Shown: positions 1-9,931 of the stretch, piece by piece
Layout of the letters: each line of letters opens with the position of its first letter
Numbering within the stretch: position 1 is the stretch's first letter
Origin: Enterococcus sp.
Lineage (GTDB): Bacteria; Bacillota; Bacilli; Lactobacillales; Enterococcaceae
Direction of reading: 5' to 3'
Length of the DNA stretch: 35,686 nucleotides
NCBI RefSeq assembly: GCF_022711995.1
Contig: NZ_JALAHI010000117.1
Span: 1 to 35,686 of the forward strand
Position numbers and translations under genes: made by a program
Notes under the pieces: generated by a model
Told to the model about the DNA's origin: nothing
The model's database searches: none
Seen by the model: the letters and a program-made list of their open reading frames with translations, nothing else

Positions 1-489
1 CCCTACAATACCACCGCACAGGAAATTTTGGATCTTGCACCAGATGGCGTCATGCTAACCAATGGACCTGGTGATCCGAAAAGCCTCCCTGAAGCCATCG
101 AAATGATTCAAGGAATCCAAGGAAAAGTGCCGATTTTCGGTATCTGTTTAGGGCATCAGTTGTTTGCTTTAGCCAATGGGGCGGATACTTACAAAATGAA
201 ATTCGGTCACCGAGGATTGAACCATCCCGTTCGAGAAATCGCTACAGGAAGAATTGATTTCACTTCACAAAACCATGGTTTTGCAGTAGCAGAAGCATCG
301 ATTGATCAAGAGAAACTGATCATCACTCATGTGGAAGTCAATGATGGAACCATTGAAGGTGTCCGTCATCGTCGCTACCCAGCATTCAGTGTTCAGTATC
401 ATCCAGATGCTGCACCAGGACCACATGATGGCGTACATTTATTTGATGAATTTTTAGAAATGATCGATGCATGGAAGGAGCAGAACTAA
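1..489 (+). CDS. carA: Carbamoyl-phosphate synthase small subunit, C-terminal part (5' end cut by window)
   Basis: This is the glutamine amidotransferase half of CarA, which hydrolyses glutamine and passes ammonia to CarB to make carbamoyl phosphate for pyrimidines and arginine. The frame is open from base 1, so the gene starts upstream of the window and the true start is not seen; about 162 residues remain. The class I amidotransferase nucleophile is visible in GICLGHQ (Cys codon 145-147) and the His of the triad in [11 protein letters not shown] (His codon 400-402). The usual Glu two residues after this His (HPE) is Asp here (codon 406-408). I believe this HPD form also occurs in other Lactobacillales CarA proteins, so it is probably functional. 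The stop codon directly abuts the carB start, and the carB ribosome site (AAGGAG, 475-480) lies inside the end of this gene. Confidence 0.97.
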   Translation, partial: PYNTTAQEILDLAPDGVMLTNGPGDPKSLPEAIEMIQGIQGKVPIFGICLGHQLFALANGADTYKMKFGHRGLNHPVREIATGRIDFTSQNHGFAVAEASIDQEKLIITHVEVNDGTIEGVRHRRYPAFSVQYHPDAAPGPHDGVHLFDEFLEMIDAWKEQN

Positions 490-3400
490 ATGCCAAAACG
501 TACAGATATTAAGAAAATCATGGTTATCGGTTCTGGACCGATCATTATTGGCCAAGCAGCCGAATTTGACTACGCGGGAACGCAAGCCTGCTTAGCCCTG
601 CGGGAAGAAGGCTATGAAGTTGTGCTGGTCAACTCAAACCCAGCGACGATCATGACCGATAAAGAAATTGCAGACAAAGTCTATATTGAACCAATCACTT
701 TTGAATTTGTTTCCCGTATATTAAGAAAAGAACGCCCCGATGCGATCTTGCCAACATTAGGCGGTCAAACTGGGTTGAATATGGCGATGGAATTAGCCAA
801 TTCCGGGATCTTGGATGAGTTGGAAATCGAGTTGCTGGGAACAAAATTAGCAGCGATTGATCAAGCAGAAGACCGGGACCTATTCAAGCAATTAATGGAA
901 GAGTTGAATCAACCAATTCCTGAATCAGAGATCGTATCAACAGTGGAAGAAGCAGTCACTTTTGCCAAGAAAATCGGCTATCCAATCATCGTTCGGCCAG
1001 CCTTTACATTGGGCGGTACTGGCGGCGGAATGTGTAATAATGAAGAAGAGCTGCGGGTAATTGCTGAGAATGGGTTGAAACTGTCACCAGTGACGCAATG
1101 TTTAATCGAACGCAGTATTGCCGGTTACAAGGAAATCGAATATGAAGTGATGCGAGATTCCGCTGATAATGCCATCGTTGTCTGCAACATGGAAAACTTT
1201 GATCCTGTCGGAATTCACACGGGAGATTCAATCGTTTTTGCACCAAGTCAAACTCTTTCTGATCATGAATACCAAATGTTGCGGGATGCTTCTTTAAAAA
1301 TCATTCGCGCATTGAAAATCGAAGGCGGCTGTAATGTTCAATTAGCCCTTGATCCTCACAGCTTTAATTACTATGTGATTGAAGTGAACCCTCGGGTTTC
1401 CCGTTCGTCTGCTCTGGCAAGTAAAGCCACAGGCTATCCGATTGCGAAATTGGCAGCTAAAATCGCTGTTGGTTTGACATTAGATGAAATGAAAAACCCT
1501 GTCACAGAAACCACTTATGCGGAGTTTGAACCGGCATTGGATTACGTAGTAGCCAAGATCCCTCGCTGGCCCTTTGATAAATTTGAGTCCGGTGAACGCC
1601 GTTTAGGGACACAGATGAAAGCCACGGGTGAAGTCATGGCTATCGGTCGGAATATCGAGGAATCTTTGCTGAAGGCTGTGCGCTCATTAGAAATCGGCAC
1701 GCATCATATTGAAATGAAAGAATTAGCACAGCTTTCAGACAATGACTTGATCGATAAGGTGATCAAAGCGCAAGATGACCGTTTATTCTATGTAATGGAA
1801 GCCATTCGCCGCGGCTATGCGATTGAAGAATTAAATGAAATGACCAAAATCGATCTTTTCTTCTTGGATAAAATGCTGCACATCTACGAAATCGAACAAG
1901 AACTTGCTGAAAATGTTCAAGATTTGGCAACCTTAAAACGAGCAAAACAAAATGGGTTTACGGACAAAAAGATCGCAGAACTATGGCAAATGACAGAACA
2001 AGAGATTCGAGACCTCCGTAAGGAAAATCAATTGATTCCCGTCTACAAAATGGTGGACACTTGTGCCGCCGAGTTTGAGTCGGCAACGCCTTACTTCTAT
2101 AGTACGTATGAGTTTGAAAACGAGAGTGTTCGCAGTGAAAAAGAATCTGTATTAGTCTTAGGATCTGGTCCGATCCGCATCGGTCAAGGTGTGGAATTCG
2201 ATTATGCAACAGTACACTCGGTCAAAGCGATTCAGGCTGCGGGCTATGAAGCCATTATCATGAACAGCAATCCGGAAACCGTTTCGACAGACTTCTCGAT
2301 TTCCGATAAATTGTATTTTGAACCATTGACATTAGAAGATGTTTTGCATGTGATCGAATTGGAACAACCGATTGGTGTCATCGTTCAATTTGGCGGTCAA
2401 ACAGCAATCAATTTAGCGGAGCCGTTAGTGGCAGCAGGTGTCAACATCTTAGGTACTAGCATCGAAGACCTTGATCGAGCGGAAAACCGTGATCTCTTTG
2501 AACAAGCGTTACAGGCATTAGCTATTCCGCAACCTCCAGGAGATACCGCTACAAATACCACAGAAGCCGTGGCGATCGCTAATCGCATCGGTTATCCAGT
2601 CCTTGTTCGTCCAAGTTATGTCTTAGGTGGTCGGGCGATGGAGATTGTGGAAAACCAAGCGGATCTTGAAGACTATATGAAGCATGCAGTAAAAGCTTCT
2701 CCCGAACATCCTGTTTTAGTCGATCGGTACTTAGTCGGGAAAGAATGTGAAGTTGACGCGATTTGTGATGGCACAACGGTTCTGATTCCGGGTATCATGG
2801 AACACATTGAACGGGCAGGGGTCCACTCGGGTGACTCGATGGCAGTCTATCCGCCACAAAACCTATCTGCCGCGACGATTGCTACCATCGAAGATTATAC
2901 GAAGCGTTTAGCATTAGGACTGAATTGTGTCGGAATGATGAACATCCAATTTGTCATCCATGAAGAAAAAGTCTACGTCATTGAAGTCAATCCTCGGGCG
3001 AGCCGAACCGTTCCATTTTTGAGTAAAGTCACAGAAATTCCAATGGCACAGATTGCGACAAAAGCAATTTTAGGAGAAAAGTTAGCAGATCTAGGCTATC
3101 GAGATGGTCTTTATCCAACACCAAATGAAGTTCATATCAAAGCACCAGTCTTTTCTTTCACCAAGCTACAAAAAGTCGACACGTATTTAGGACCAGAAAT
3201 GAAGTCAACCGGTGAAGTTATGGGTTCAGACAAAAACTTGGAAAAAGCTTTATACAAAGCATTTGAAGCAGCTGGGTTGCACATTCCGGAATTTGGAAAA
3301 GTTCTCTTTACCGTAGCGGATGAAAGCAAAGCAGAAGCAGTTGAATTAGCTGCACGCTTTTTCGAAATCGGCTTCTCAATCTTAGCGACAAAAGGAACGG

Positions 3401-3672
3401 CCGATTACTTTGAAAACTACGGGTTACCAGTTACTCGGGTAGCGAAAATCTCGGAAACAGAAGACGAGACTGGCGTTGATCTGATCCGTAAAGGCGTGAC
3501 GCAAGTAGTAGTCAATACAATGGATAAAAATCGTCAAAAGGCTACTGAAGACGGCTTTATCATTCGCCGAGAAGCAGTTGAGCATGGAGTGCCGCTCTTT
3601 ACTTCATTAGATACCGCTGATGCCATTCTTCAAGTAATGGAATCAAGAGGGTTCAGCACCAAAGCAATTTAG
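490..3672 (+). CDS. carB: Carbamoyl-phosphate synthase large subunit
   Basis: CarB makes carbamoyl phosphate from bicarbonate, ammonia delivered by CarA, and two ATP. The 1060 residues match the normal full length. The internally duplicated design is plain: a first ATP-grasp half beginning with [17 protein letters not shown] near the N-terminus and [10 protein letters not shown], and a second half beginning with [19 protein letters not shown] near residue 556 and [11 protein letters not shown]. The ATP-grasp metal-site motif EVNPR occurs in both halves ([16 protein letters not shown] and [14 protein letters not shown]). The C-terminal 130 residues form the MGS-like allosteric domain that normally binds effectors. 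The ATG follows the carA stop with no gap, so the two subunits are probably translationally coupled. A 22-bp gap with AAGGA precedes pyrK. Confidence 0.99.
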   Translation: MPKRTDIKKIMVIGSGPIIIGQAAEFDYAGTQACLALREEGYEVVLVNSNPATIMTDKEIADKVYIEPITFEFVSRILRKERPDAILPTLGGQTGLNMAMELANSGILDELEIELLGTKLAAIDQAEDRDLFKQLMEELNQPIPESEIVSTVEEAVTFAKKIGYPIIVRPAFTLGGTGGGMCNNEEELRVIAENGLKLSPVTQCLIERSIAGYKEIEYEVMRDSADNAIVVCNMENFDPVGIHTGDSIVFAPSQTLSDHEYQMLRDASLKIIRALKIEGGCNVQLALDPHSFNYYVIEVNPRVSRSSALASKATGYPIAKLAAKIAVGLTLDEMKNPVTETTYAEFEPALDYVVAKIPRWPFDKFESGERRLGTQMKATGEVMAIGRNIEESLLKAVRSLEIGTHHIEMKELAQLSDNDLIDKVIKAQDDRLFYVMEAIRRGYAIEELNEMTKIDLFFLDKMLHIYEIEQELAENVQDLATLKRAKQNGFTDKKIAELWQMTEQEIRDLRKENQLIPVYKMVDTCAAEFESATPYFYSTYEFENESVRSEKESVLVLGSGPIRIGQGVEFDYATVHSVKAIQAAGYEAIIMNSNPETVSTDFSISDKLYFEPLTLEDVLHVIELEQPIGVIVQFGGQTAINLAEPLVAAGVNILGTSIEDLDRAENRDLFEQALQALAIPQPPGDTATNTTEAVAIANRIGYPVLVRPSYVLGGRAMEIVENQADLEDYMKHAVKASPEHPVLVDRYLVGKECEVDAICDGTTVLIPGIMEHIERAGVHSGDSMAVYPPQNLSAATIATIEDYTKRLALGLNCVGMMNIQFVIHEEKVYVIEVNPRASRTVPFLSKVTEIPMAQIATKAILGEKLADLGYRDGLYPTPNEVHIKAPVFSFTKLQKVDTYLGPEMKSTGEVMGSDKNLEKALYKAFEAAGLHIPEFGKVLFTVADESKAEAVELAARFFEIGFSILATKGTADYFENYGLPVTRVAKISETEDETGVDLIRKGVTQVVVNTMDKNRQKATEDGFIIRREAVEHGVPLFTSLDTADAILQVMESRGFSTKAI

Positions 3673-3694
3673 CAGTCAGAAAGGAAAACAGCTC

Positions 3695-4471
3695 ATGAAA
3701 CAAGAACTTATGACGATTACCAAGCAACGTACCCTTGCACCGCGAATCTATGAGATGACCCTCTCTGGTGCCCTTGTACAAGAAATGACCTCTCCGGGGC
3801 AATTTCTCCATATCCGAGTACCGGATGATGCCTTTATCTTGAGACGACCTATCAGCATTAGCTGGATCGACCAAGAAACCCAAAGTTGTCGCATCATTTA
3901 TCGGACAGAAGGGGAGGGTACCAAGCGGTTTTCCCATCTGCAAAGCGGGGATCAGCTGGATGTTTTAGGCCCTTTGGGGAATGGCTTTCAAATCGAAGAT
4001 TTACAAAAAGATGAGACTGTTTTTATCGTAGGTGGTGGTATCGGCGTTCCACCACTCTACGAACTTTCGAAACAATTAGTCGCAAAAGGCGTACGGCCGA
4101 TTCATTTTCTGGGATTTGCTAGCTCAGAAGTGATGTATTATGAAGAGGCGTTTCAAGCTCTTGGGGATACACGAATCGCAACGGATGATGGCACCTATGG
4201 CGTTCAAGGGAATGTCGGTAATCTATTGTTAGCAGCCGATAGCAAACCTACGGCTGTCTTTGCCTGCGGCAACAATGGCTTGTTAAAAACGGTTGAGCAG
4301 CTTTTCCAAGACCATCCCAATGTACAGCTTTCATTGGAATCTCGCATGGCTTGCGGCATCGGCGCTTGTTATGCTTGTGTTTGTCACAAAGCCGATGATC
4401 CAACAGGGACTAAAAGTGTCAAAGTCTGTGACGAAGGCCCTGTTTTTCAAGCTGGAAAGGTGGTTATTTAA
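3695..4471 (+). CDS. pyrK: Dihydroorotate dehydrogenase B, electron-transfer (FAD/[2Fe-2S]) subunit
   Basis: PyrK carries electrons from PyrD to NAD+ in the heterotetrameric class 1B dihydroorotate dehydrogenase. At 258 residues it has the usual length. The order is that of the family: an N-terminal FAD-binding barrel with RRPISIS (residues about 51-57), an NAD-binding domain with GGGIGVPPLYEL, and a C-terminal [2Fe-2S] cluster with cysteines at about 220, 225, 228 and 245 (CGIGACYAC...KVC). The start is supported by AAGGA about 10 bases upstream. The stop codon is immediately followed by the GTG of pyrD, which fits the two subunits being made together. Presence of pyrK marks an NAD-linked rather than fumarate-linked enzyme. 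Confidence 0.97.
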   Translation: MKQELMTITKQRTLAPRIYEMTLSGALVQEMTSPGQFLHIRVPDDAFILRRPISISWIDQETQSCRIIYRTEGEGTKRFSHLQSGDQLDVLGPLGNGFQIEDLQKDETVFIVGGGIGVPPLYELSKQLVAKGVRPIHFLGFASSEVMYYEEAFQALGDTRIATDDGTYGVQGNVGNLLLAADSKPTAVFACGNNGLLKTVEQLFQDHPNVQLSLESRMACGIGACYACVCHKADDPTGTKSVKVCDEGPVFQAGKVVI

Positions 4472-5392
<921 letters not shown>

Positions 5393-5393
5393 G

Positions 5394-6113
5394 ATGATTG
5401 AACGACCAATAATCGCACTGGATTTCCCCAGTAAAAAAGAAATTGAGCTGTTTTTAGAACAATTTCCTAAAACAGAAAAATTATTTGTTAAAGTCGGCAT
5501 GGAAATCTTTTATCAAGAAGGGCCAGCAATTGTTCGCTGGTTAAAAGAATTGGGCCATGATATTTTCTTAGACTTAAAACTTCATGATATTCCCAACACT
5601 GTCGAGCGGGCCATGGCGCGTTTAGCCGATCTTGGGGTTGCGATTACCAACGTACACGCAGCGGGAGGCATCGAGATGATGGCAGCAGCGAAGCGGGGAC
5701 TGCAAAATGGCACCAAGGAAGGACAAAATGTTCCGTTGTTGATCGCTGTCACACAGCTGACTTCTACTAGCGAAGAACAAATGCAGCAAGATCAGCTGAT
5801 TGCCGTTTCACTGGAAGAAAGTGTCCGGCATTATGCCCAATGTGCAGAAAAAGCAGGCTTAGACGGCGTCGTTTGTTCCGCACAAGAAGCGACAGCTATC
5901 AAGGCAGCGACCAGCAAAGACTTTATGTGCGTAACTCCGGGCATTCGTCCCACCGGAAGTGACGCTGGCGATCAGAAACGAATCGTAACTCCAGAAGTGG
6001 CTAGACAAATCGGTTCTTCTGCGATTGTGGTCGGTCGACCAATCACGCAATCGGCGACACCTTTTGCCACTTATCAAGAAATCAAACAAGCATGGAAGGA
6101 AGCAAATCAATGA
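5394..6113 (+). CDS. pyrF: Orotidine 5'-phosphate decarboxylase
   Basis: PyrF converts OMP to UMP, the last step of de novo pyrimidine synthesis. The protein has 239 residues. The signature catalytic block [10 protein letters not shown] gives Asp60, Lys62 and Asp65 of the D-K-D charge network, with Asp10 in the N-terminal IIALDFPS. The phosphate-binding end [24 protein letters not shown] and VVGRPI are present, so this is a complete group 1 enzyme. The start codon follows GAGGGG with a 1-base gap after pyrD, and the stop codon TGA overlaps the pyrE ATG (ATGA), a sign of translational coupling. Confidence 0.98.
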   Translation: MIERPIIALDFPSKKEIELFLEQFPKTEKLFVKVGMEIFYQEGPAIVRWLKELGHDIFLDLKLHDIPNTVERAMARLADLGVAITNVHAAGGIEMMAAAKRGLQNGTKEGQNVPLLIAVTQLTSTSEEQMQQDQLIAVSLEESVRHYAQCAEKAGLDGVVCSAQEATAIKAATSKDFMCVTPGIRPTGSDAGDQKRIVTPEVARQIGSSAIVVGRPITQSATPFATYQEIKQAWKEANQ

Positions 6114-6745
6114 CAGAAATCAGTAAAGCAATTGCCAAAGACCTTTTAACGATCGAAGCCGTATTTTTACGCCCTAATGAACCTTTTACTTGGGCAAGTG
6201 GCATCAAAAGCCCAATTTATTGTGATAATCGCATGACCATGAGTTATCCTGCGGTACGTAAAGCGATTGCCAATGGATTAGCTGCACAAATCAAAGAACG
6301 GTTTCCAGAAGTCGAAGTGATTGCCGGAACAGCTACAGCTGGGATTCCTCACGCAGCTTGGGTGGCAGATATTCTTGATTTACCGATGGTTTACATTCGT
6401 AGCAAAGCCAAAGATCACGGCAAAGGAAACCAAATCGAAGGACGTATCACAGAAGGTCAAAAGATGGTGGTGATCGAAGATTTAATCTCTACCGGCGGCA
6501 GTGTGCTAGAGGCCTGTGAAGCAGCAACTCGCGAAGGCGCGAATGTTCTAGGCGTCGCAGCAATCTTCACTTACGAGTTGCCTCAAGGAGTAGCCAATTT
6601 TGAGAAAGCACAGCTTCCATTAATAACCTTGACCAACTATTCCACCATGATCGATACCGCATTAGAGATAGATTATATTGGAAAAGAAGATATTGCATTA
6701 TTGCAGCAATGGAAACAATCCCCTCAAACTTGGACTGGTAAGTAA
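6110..6745 (+). CDS. pyrE: Orotate phosphoribosyltransferase
   Basis: PyrE joins orotate and PRPP to give OMP, the substrate of PyrF. I place the start at the ATG at 6110 rather than the in-frame ATG at 6092, because GGAAGGA (6095-6100) is well spaced before it and because ATGA overlap with pyrF is typical. This gives 211 residues. The PRPP-binding motif [12 protein letters not shown] is present at roughly residues 120-131, and [15 protein letters not shown] is the flexible catalytic loop. It is the last gene of the pyr operon in this window and is followed at once by an intrinsic terminator. Confidence 0.97.
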   Translation: MTEISKAIAKDLLTIEAVFLRPNEPFTWASGIKSPIYCDNRMTMSYPAVRKAIANGLAAQIKERFPEVEVIAGTATAGIPHAAWVADILDLPMVYIRSKAKDHGKGNQIEGRITEGQKMVVIEDLISTGGSVLEACEAATREGANVLGVAAIFTYELPQGVANFEKAQLPLITLTNYSTMIDTALEIDYIGKEDIALLQQWKQSPQTWTGK

Positions 6746-6750
6746 GAATA

Positions 6751-6797
6751 ACGAATATGCCTGGAGGAATCCAAGAGCATATTCGTTTTATTTTTAT
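6751..6797 (+). terminator. Intrinsic terminator after pyrE
   Basis: A perfect 10-bp stem (ACGAATATGC at 6751-6760 with 6777-6786) encloses an inner TGGA/TCCA stem with a GGAA tetraloop, followed by TTTTATTTTT. It lies 5 bases after the pyrE stop and should end the pyrimidine transcript. Confidence 0.9.
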
Positions 6798-6882
6798 CTT
6801 TTTTCTGATACGATTTGTTACGATTCAGCAAAAGTTTTCTGACAGTTGCAAGACCGTCAGTTTCAATAGGGAGGCAGTTTTA

Positions 6883-7572
6883 GTGAAAAGAAATATGGAT
6901 GTTCCATGGAGTTATTCTGGGGAAAATGGTCCCGAGTATTGGCACACATTGTGCGACTGGTATGCAGAAGGCGCCGAGTTTCCATTGCAGTCGCCAATTG
7001 CGCTTTACCATGATGATACCGAGGAACCTGTGGATGAGGATCTAAGCTTCCATTATCATCGGGAACGCTTTACTGAAAAAGAATTCAAAAACACGATCCA
7101 TTTTGTGCCATATAATAAAGAAAGCTATGTGACCTTTCAAGGCATTAACTACTATTTGACAGATATTCATTTTCATATGCCTTCTGAGCATATCATCGAT
7201 GATGAGCAGCAAGAACTTGAATTTCATTTGGTACATATGAATGAGCAAGGAGAAAACTTAGTCGTGGGGATTTTGTTCCGATTGACAGATAAATTAAACT
7301 GGATCTGTAATCAGCAAGACGATAGCATTTGGGATTTTGAAAACCATACCCAATGGTTCGATCCGATCATGTTTTTACCAGATATGACCCATCATTTTCA
7401 CTATGTGGGTTCTTTGACCACTCCACCGACCAAAGGCCCCATCAATTGGTTTGTCTTTGATTGGGTAGGCGAGATGAGCCGTCGCTTCATTCAAGAATTT
7501 CGTGAAGAAGTTTTGGAAAACAATAATCGTCCGTTGCAAGATCGAAAAGACCGGCCCATTTACTTTTATTGA
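6883..7572 (+). CDS. Alpha-class carbonic anhydrase, no signal peptide
   Basis: The enzyme interconverts CO2 and bicarbonate. The GTG at 6883 is chosen because AGGGAGG (6868-6874) sits 8 bases before it; an open extension further upstream runs into the pyrE terminator and is unlikely. This gives 229 residues. Alpha-CA hallmarks are PWSYSGENGPEYW at the N-terminus, QSPIAL, the zinc ligands His96 and His98 in DIHFHMPSEH, His115 in ELEFHLVH, and GSLTTPPTKGPINWFV. Most bacterial alpha enzymes are exported, but the start MKRNMDVPWSY has no hydrophobic signal, so this one probably stays in the cytoplasm. It lies next to the carbamoyl-phosphate genes, which consume bicarbonate; a shared role is my inference, as a terminator separates them. 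I see no convincing promoter directly upstream. Confidence 0.93.
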   Translation: MKRNMDVPWSYSGENGPEYWHTLCDWYAEGAEFPLQSPIALYHDDTEEPVDEDLSFHYHRERFTEKEFKNTIHFVPYNKESYVTFQGINYYLTDIHFHMPSEHIIDDEQQELEFHLVHMNEQGENLVVGILFRLTDKLNWICNQQDDSIWDFENHTQWFDPIMFLPDMTHHFHYVGSLTTPPTKGPINWFVFDWVGEMSRRFIQEFREEVLENNNRPLQDRKDRPIYFY

Positions 7573-7602
7573 TAGACGAGGAAATGAAAGGAAGGCTACG
7601 AA

Positions 7603-7971
7603 ATGAATCCGTTTCAAGAGTACCTAACAAAGGAATTGTCAGAAGCGCAGCGAAAAGTTCTAGAGCCGTTATTTGAACATATCTTAACTGAATTTCCGGA
7701 TTTGCAGGCCCGAATTGCTTGGAATCAGCCGATGTTTACGGATCATGGAACCTTCATTTTAGGTGTTAGCAGCTCGAAAAAACATTTCTCGGTCTCGCCG
7801 GAAGTGAAAACGATGGCCCTGTTCCATCCGCGCATTGAAGCAAGTGGTTACTCGCAAACAAAAAACATTTTTCGTATTTTGTGGGATCAGCCGGTTGACG
7901 AAAAGCTGATCTTCGACATCATCCGTTTTAACATCGAAGACAAAGCAGAGTTTCAAACCTTTTGGCGCTAG
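7603..7971 (+). CDS. DUF1801 / frataxin-like (YdhG/Fra type) protein
   Basis: A 122-residue soluble protein of the DUF1801 fold, related to Bacillus subtilis YdhG (Fra), which was described as a frataxin-like iron chaperone. Recognisable family features are ARIAWNQPMFTDHGTFILGVSSSKKHFSVSP in the first half (fragments PMF, LGVSSSKKHF) and the SQTKNIFRILWDQPVD stretch in the second. GAAAGGAAGG lies about 8 bases before the ATG. It begins 30 bp after the carbonic anhydrase stop with no terminator between, so the two are probably cotranscribed. The iron-chaperone role is carried over from a relative and is not shown here. Confidence 0.8.
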   Translation: MNPFQEYLTKELSEAQRKVLEPLFEHILTEFPDLQARIAWNQPMFTDHGTFILGVSSSKKHFSVSPEVKTMALFHPRIEASGYSQTKNIFRILWDQPVDEKLIFDIIRFNIEDKAEFQTFWR

Positions 7972-8045
7972 GCAGTCACTAAGTGGTCGTTAAATAATTG
8001 CTAATTAATCACTAATTAGTCACTAAATAGGAATAAATTTGAATA

Positions 8046-8081
8046 GCAAAAAAAAGACGTATGGGACGTCTTTTTTTTTGC
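8046..8081. terminator. Bidirectional intrinsic terminator
   Basis: GC, eight A, then GACGT/ACGTC with loop ATGGG, then nine T and GC. The A-tract and T-tract extend the stem and make the structure usable from both directions. It closes the carbonic anhydrase/DUF1801 unit. Confidence 0.9.
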
Positions 8082-8107
8082 TTCAATGAAGTTAAATTCG
8101 TGATTAT

Positions 8108-8137
8108 CAGACAACGCCGATTGAATTATGCTAAACT
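8108..8137 (+). promoter_or_regulatory. Candidate extended -10 promoter for the AraC-family gene
   Basis: CAGACA (8108-8113), 18 bases, then TG-C-TAAACT (TAAACT 8132-8137). The TGnTAAACT extended -10 also occurs upstream of the membrane gene at 30500. Transcription would begin near 8144, leaving about 135 bases of leader before the gene. Confidence 0.5.
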
Positions 8138-8148
8138 AGCGGAAAGCA

Positions 8149-8162
8149 AACGAAAATTCGTT
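8149..8162. promoter_or_regulatory. Inverted repeat just downstream of the araC-family promoter (possible operator)
   Basis: AACGAA, two bases, TTCGTT: a 6-bp dyad positioned a few bases after the expected transcription start. It could be an autoregulatory site. No other evidence supports it, and the region is AT-rich. Confidence 0.3.
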
Positions 8163-8278
8163 CAAAAAGATAAATGATTGTGAATTAATACACATTCGAA
8201 ATTTTTTTTAGGAAAAAGAGCAGAGGGCGTTAAGCTTTTTTTCGCTGTTTCTTTTATAGTATCAGAAAGGTGAACGCG

Positions 8279-9196
8279 ATGTATGCTTGGGAAGCCATCC
8301 AAAAATCACTCGACCATATTGAAGAAAATTTATCCGAAACCATCGAAATTGACGAGTTAGCAAAAGTTGCGGCTTTGTCGCCGTTTTATTATCAACGGTT
8401 ATTCACGCGATTAGTAAAGATTTCCGTGCGAGAGTACATCAAGTTACGCCGTTTGGCAGTAGCGGTAATGTATTTAGAAGATACCCAGCGACGGATCATT
8501 GATGTCGCCCTTGATGTGGGATTCAACAATCCGATTTCTTTTTCCCGGTCGTTTAAAGAAGTCTATGCTATTTCACCCTCCTACTACCAGAAGCACCAAA
8601 TCCCCCTCCACAATTTTGAAAAACCTGATTTATCTCTTAGCCATATAGTGGTAGAGGAAGGGGAGCCGTTGATTAGTGAAGGAGTCGTCTTAGCAATGCA
8701 GCAAAAATCCATGGATCACCCGAGGGTTTTCGGTGGTGTCGTTGGGTATTATCCTTTCAAGTACGGCAAAATGTTAGGGGAAAGAACCGGCATTGATCCA
8801 GTTGAAAAGATTTGGCAGGATTTTTTTCAAGCTTGCAGGAATCCCCGGTTTTTGCGAGAAGGGACGCTGATTGGTGTTTCCTATCCAGGAGAGGCACCAG
8901 CAGGTTATTCGAGTTATTTCGTCGGTGCAGAAATAGGCGCTGATACCCTCGATATGGACCTAATAGGACTGACCCGTTGGACGCTGCCGGCTCGTGACTA
9001 TATTGTCTGCAGCTTTGAAACTACCAAAGCACAAATGATCGTCGGGATGGGGAAGGCAATGAGGTATACTCGTTTTTGGCTAAAAAAACAAGGTTTGATA
9101 GCGGATGGCTATTTCCCTGAGCTGTATCAACCATCACAAGCAGAGATCATGATTGTTGAATTGTGGATCCCTTTTAAAATGCGAGAAAATTTTTAA
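8279..9196 (+). CDS. AraC-family regulator with N-terminal HTH and GyrI-like effector domain
   Basis: A predicted DNA-binding regulator of 305 residues. The two helix-turn-helix units of the AraC family are at the N-terminus, about residues 5-105 (IEIDELAKVAALSPFYYQRLF, then IIDVALDVGFNNPISFSRSFK). The C-terminal half, with VVEEGEPLISEGVV and ending in IVELWIPFK, looks like the GyrI-like/AraC-type effector-binding fold that binds small ligands, drugs or dyes. The ATG at 8279 is preferred over the GTG at 8270 because GAAAGG (8265-8270) would overlap the latter. It shares a transcript with the next gene, 13 bases downstream, which it may regulate. The ligand cannot be told from the sequence. 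Confidence 0.88.
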   Translation: MYAWEAIQKSLDHIEENLSETIEIDELAKVAALSPFYYQRLFTRLVKISVREYIKLRRLAVAVMYLEDTQRRIIDVALDVGFNNPISFSRSFKEVYAISPSYYQKHQIPLHNFEKPDLSLSHIVVEEGEPLISEGVVLAMQQKSMDHPRVFGGVVGYYPFKYGKMLGERTGIDPVEKIWQDFFQACRNPRFLREGTLIGVSYPGEAPAGYSSYFVGAEIGADTLDMDLIGLTRWTLPARDYIVCSFETTKAQMIVGMGKAMRYTRFWLKKQGLIADGYFPELYQPSQAEIMIVELWIPFKMRENF

Positions 9197-9209
9197 GGAG
9201 GAAGAGCAG

Positions 9210-9698
9210 ATGATGAAATATGATGAGGGCTTGGCATTACTGGAAGAAAAGTTTGGTAACAACAAAGACAATTTGATTTCTTTAGCAACGATTGCCTGCA
9301 GTTCCGGTGAAAATGGCTTGCCTCGACCAATGGTACGGGATGTCGATGCTTATTATGAGAATGGAGTCTTTTATGTATCGACCCATGAAAGCTCCAACAA
9401 AATCCAACAAATTGAAGCGAATCCCGAAGTTTCTGTTGCAGTCTGTGGCGAATGGTTTACCGCTAATGGATCCGGAGAAAATTTAGGGTGGGTCTTGGAC
9501 CCCAAAAATGCAGAACTGAGAAAGAAAATTCGCAAGGCGTTTGTTTGGTACGATGAAGTCAATAATGAAGAGGATCAAGGCTGTTGTTTTCTGGCCATTC
9601 GATTAACCAAAGGAACGTTGAATATCAATCACTGGGAGAAACTCTATCATTTTGATTTTGAAAATAAGCGCATGATCGATCAAAACGATACGATTTAA
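9210..9698 (+). CDS. Pyridoxamine 5'-phosphate oxidase-like (PPOX-fold) flavin/cofactor-binding protein
   Basis: A 162-residue protein of the split-barrel PPOX type, here MMKYDEGLALLEEKFGN and onward, with TIACSSGENGLPRPMVRDVDAYY and FYVSTHESSNKIQQIEANPEVSVAV, the usual strand pattern of FMN- or F420-binding general-stress-type oxidases. AAGGAGG (9195-9201), beginning inside the araC-family stop codon, is 8 bases before the ATG at 9210; the open frame extends further upstream into the araC-family gene, but that start has no ribosome site. It forms a two-gene unit with the regulator. The substrate is unknown; a role in redox or stress chemistry is likely only by family. Confidence 0.82.
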   Translation: MMKYDEGLALLEEKFGNNKDNLISLATIACSSGENGLPRPMVRDVDAYYENGVFYVSTHESSNKIQQIEANPEVSVAVCGEWFTANGSGENLGWVLDPKNAELRKKIRKAFVWYDEVNNEEDQGCCFLAIRLTKGTLNINHWEKLYHFDFENKRMIDQNDTI

Positions 9699-9711
9699 CC
9701 ATCAACAATGT

Positions 9712-9875
9712 AGGAACTGTGCCATAAGTCTCAAGTAACACTATCCGAACAGTACTAGTATTGTTCTTGCGGTGCAGTGGCTCCTCGTCGCAAAAGTCCG
9801 AGGATTCCATCATCGCACCAGCATATGATGCGGTTTCACTTGTTGGATGATGGCTTATGTCACAGTCTTTTTGTT
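9712..9875 (+). ncRNA. Candidate structured RNA (3' UTR or small RNA) ending in a U-tract
   Basis: A roughly 160-base element closes on itself: 9716-9730 pairs with 9852-9866 (14 pairs, one mismatch), followed by CTTTTTG. Inside are CAAGT/ACTTG (9732-9736 with 9838-9842), an 8-bp hairpin with a CTAG loop (9747-9766), GGTGC/GCACC (9771-9775 with 9815-9819) enclosing TCCTCG/CGAGGA (9782-9787 with 9799-9804), and GCAT/ATGC (9821-9831). An alternative 8-bp pairing CCATCATC (9807-9814) with GATGATGG (9846-9853) competes with part of this. I see no convincing promoter, so it may be the processed 3' end of the PPOX transcript. I do not recognise it as tmRNA, RNase P RNA or SRP RNA. Confidence 0.5.
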
Positions 9876-9931
9876 ATGGTGGAAGGGCTCGACAGATTTG
9901 CCGAAAAAATACTTTGTATTTTCCCGTAAAA

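Noticed and set aside
1763-2209. Minus-strand open frames inside carB, and similar ones inside aroB, aroC, pyrF, rqcH and the AAA+/VWA gene.
   Set aside because: They mirror the codon pattern of strongly supported genes, have no ribosome sites and unlikely residue composition.
6757-6882. N-terminal extension of the carbonic anhydrase to 6757, which might carry a signal peptide (hydrophobic stretch FIFIFFLIRFV).
   Set aside because: The stretch is translated from the pyrE terminator stem and T-tract, and a strong AGGGAGG site points to the GTG at 6883. If the longer start were used, the protein could be exported, so this matters for the location claim.
8009-8026. Repeated TCACTAA (also at 7976-7982), suggesting an iteron or small repeat array.
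   Set aside because: Only three copies with uneven spacing in AT-rich sequence; no replication or CRISPR features nearby.
8149-8162. AACGAAAATTCGTT considered as a second LexA box.
   Set aside because: It does not contain GAAC-N4-GTTC spacing; it is kept only as a weak operator candidate.
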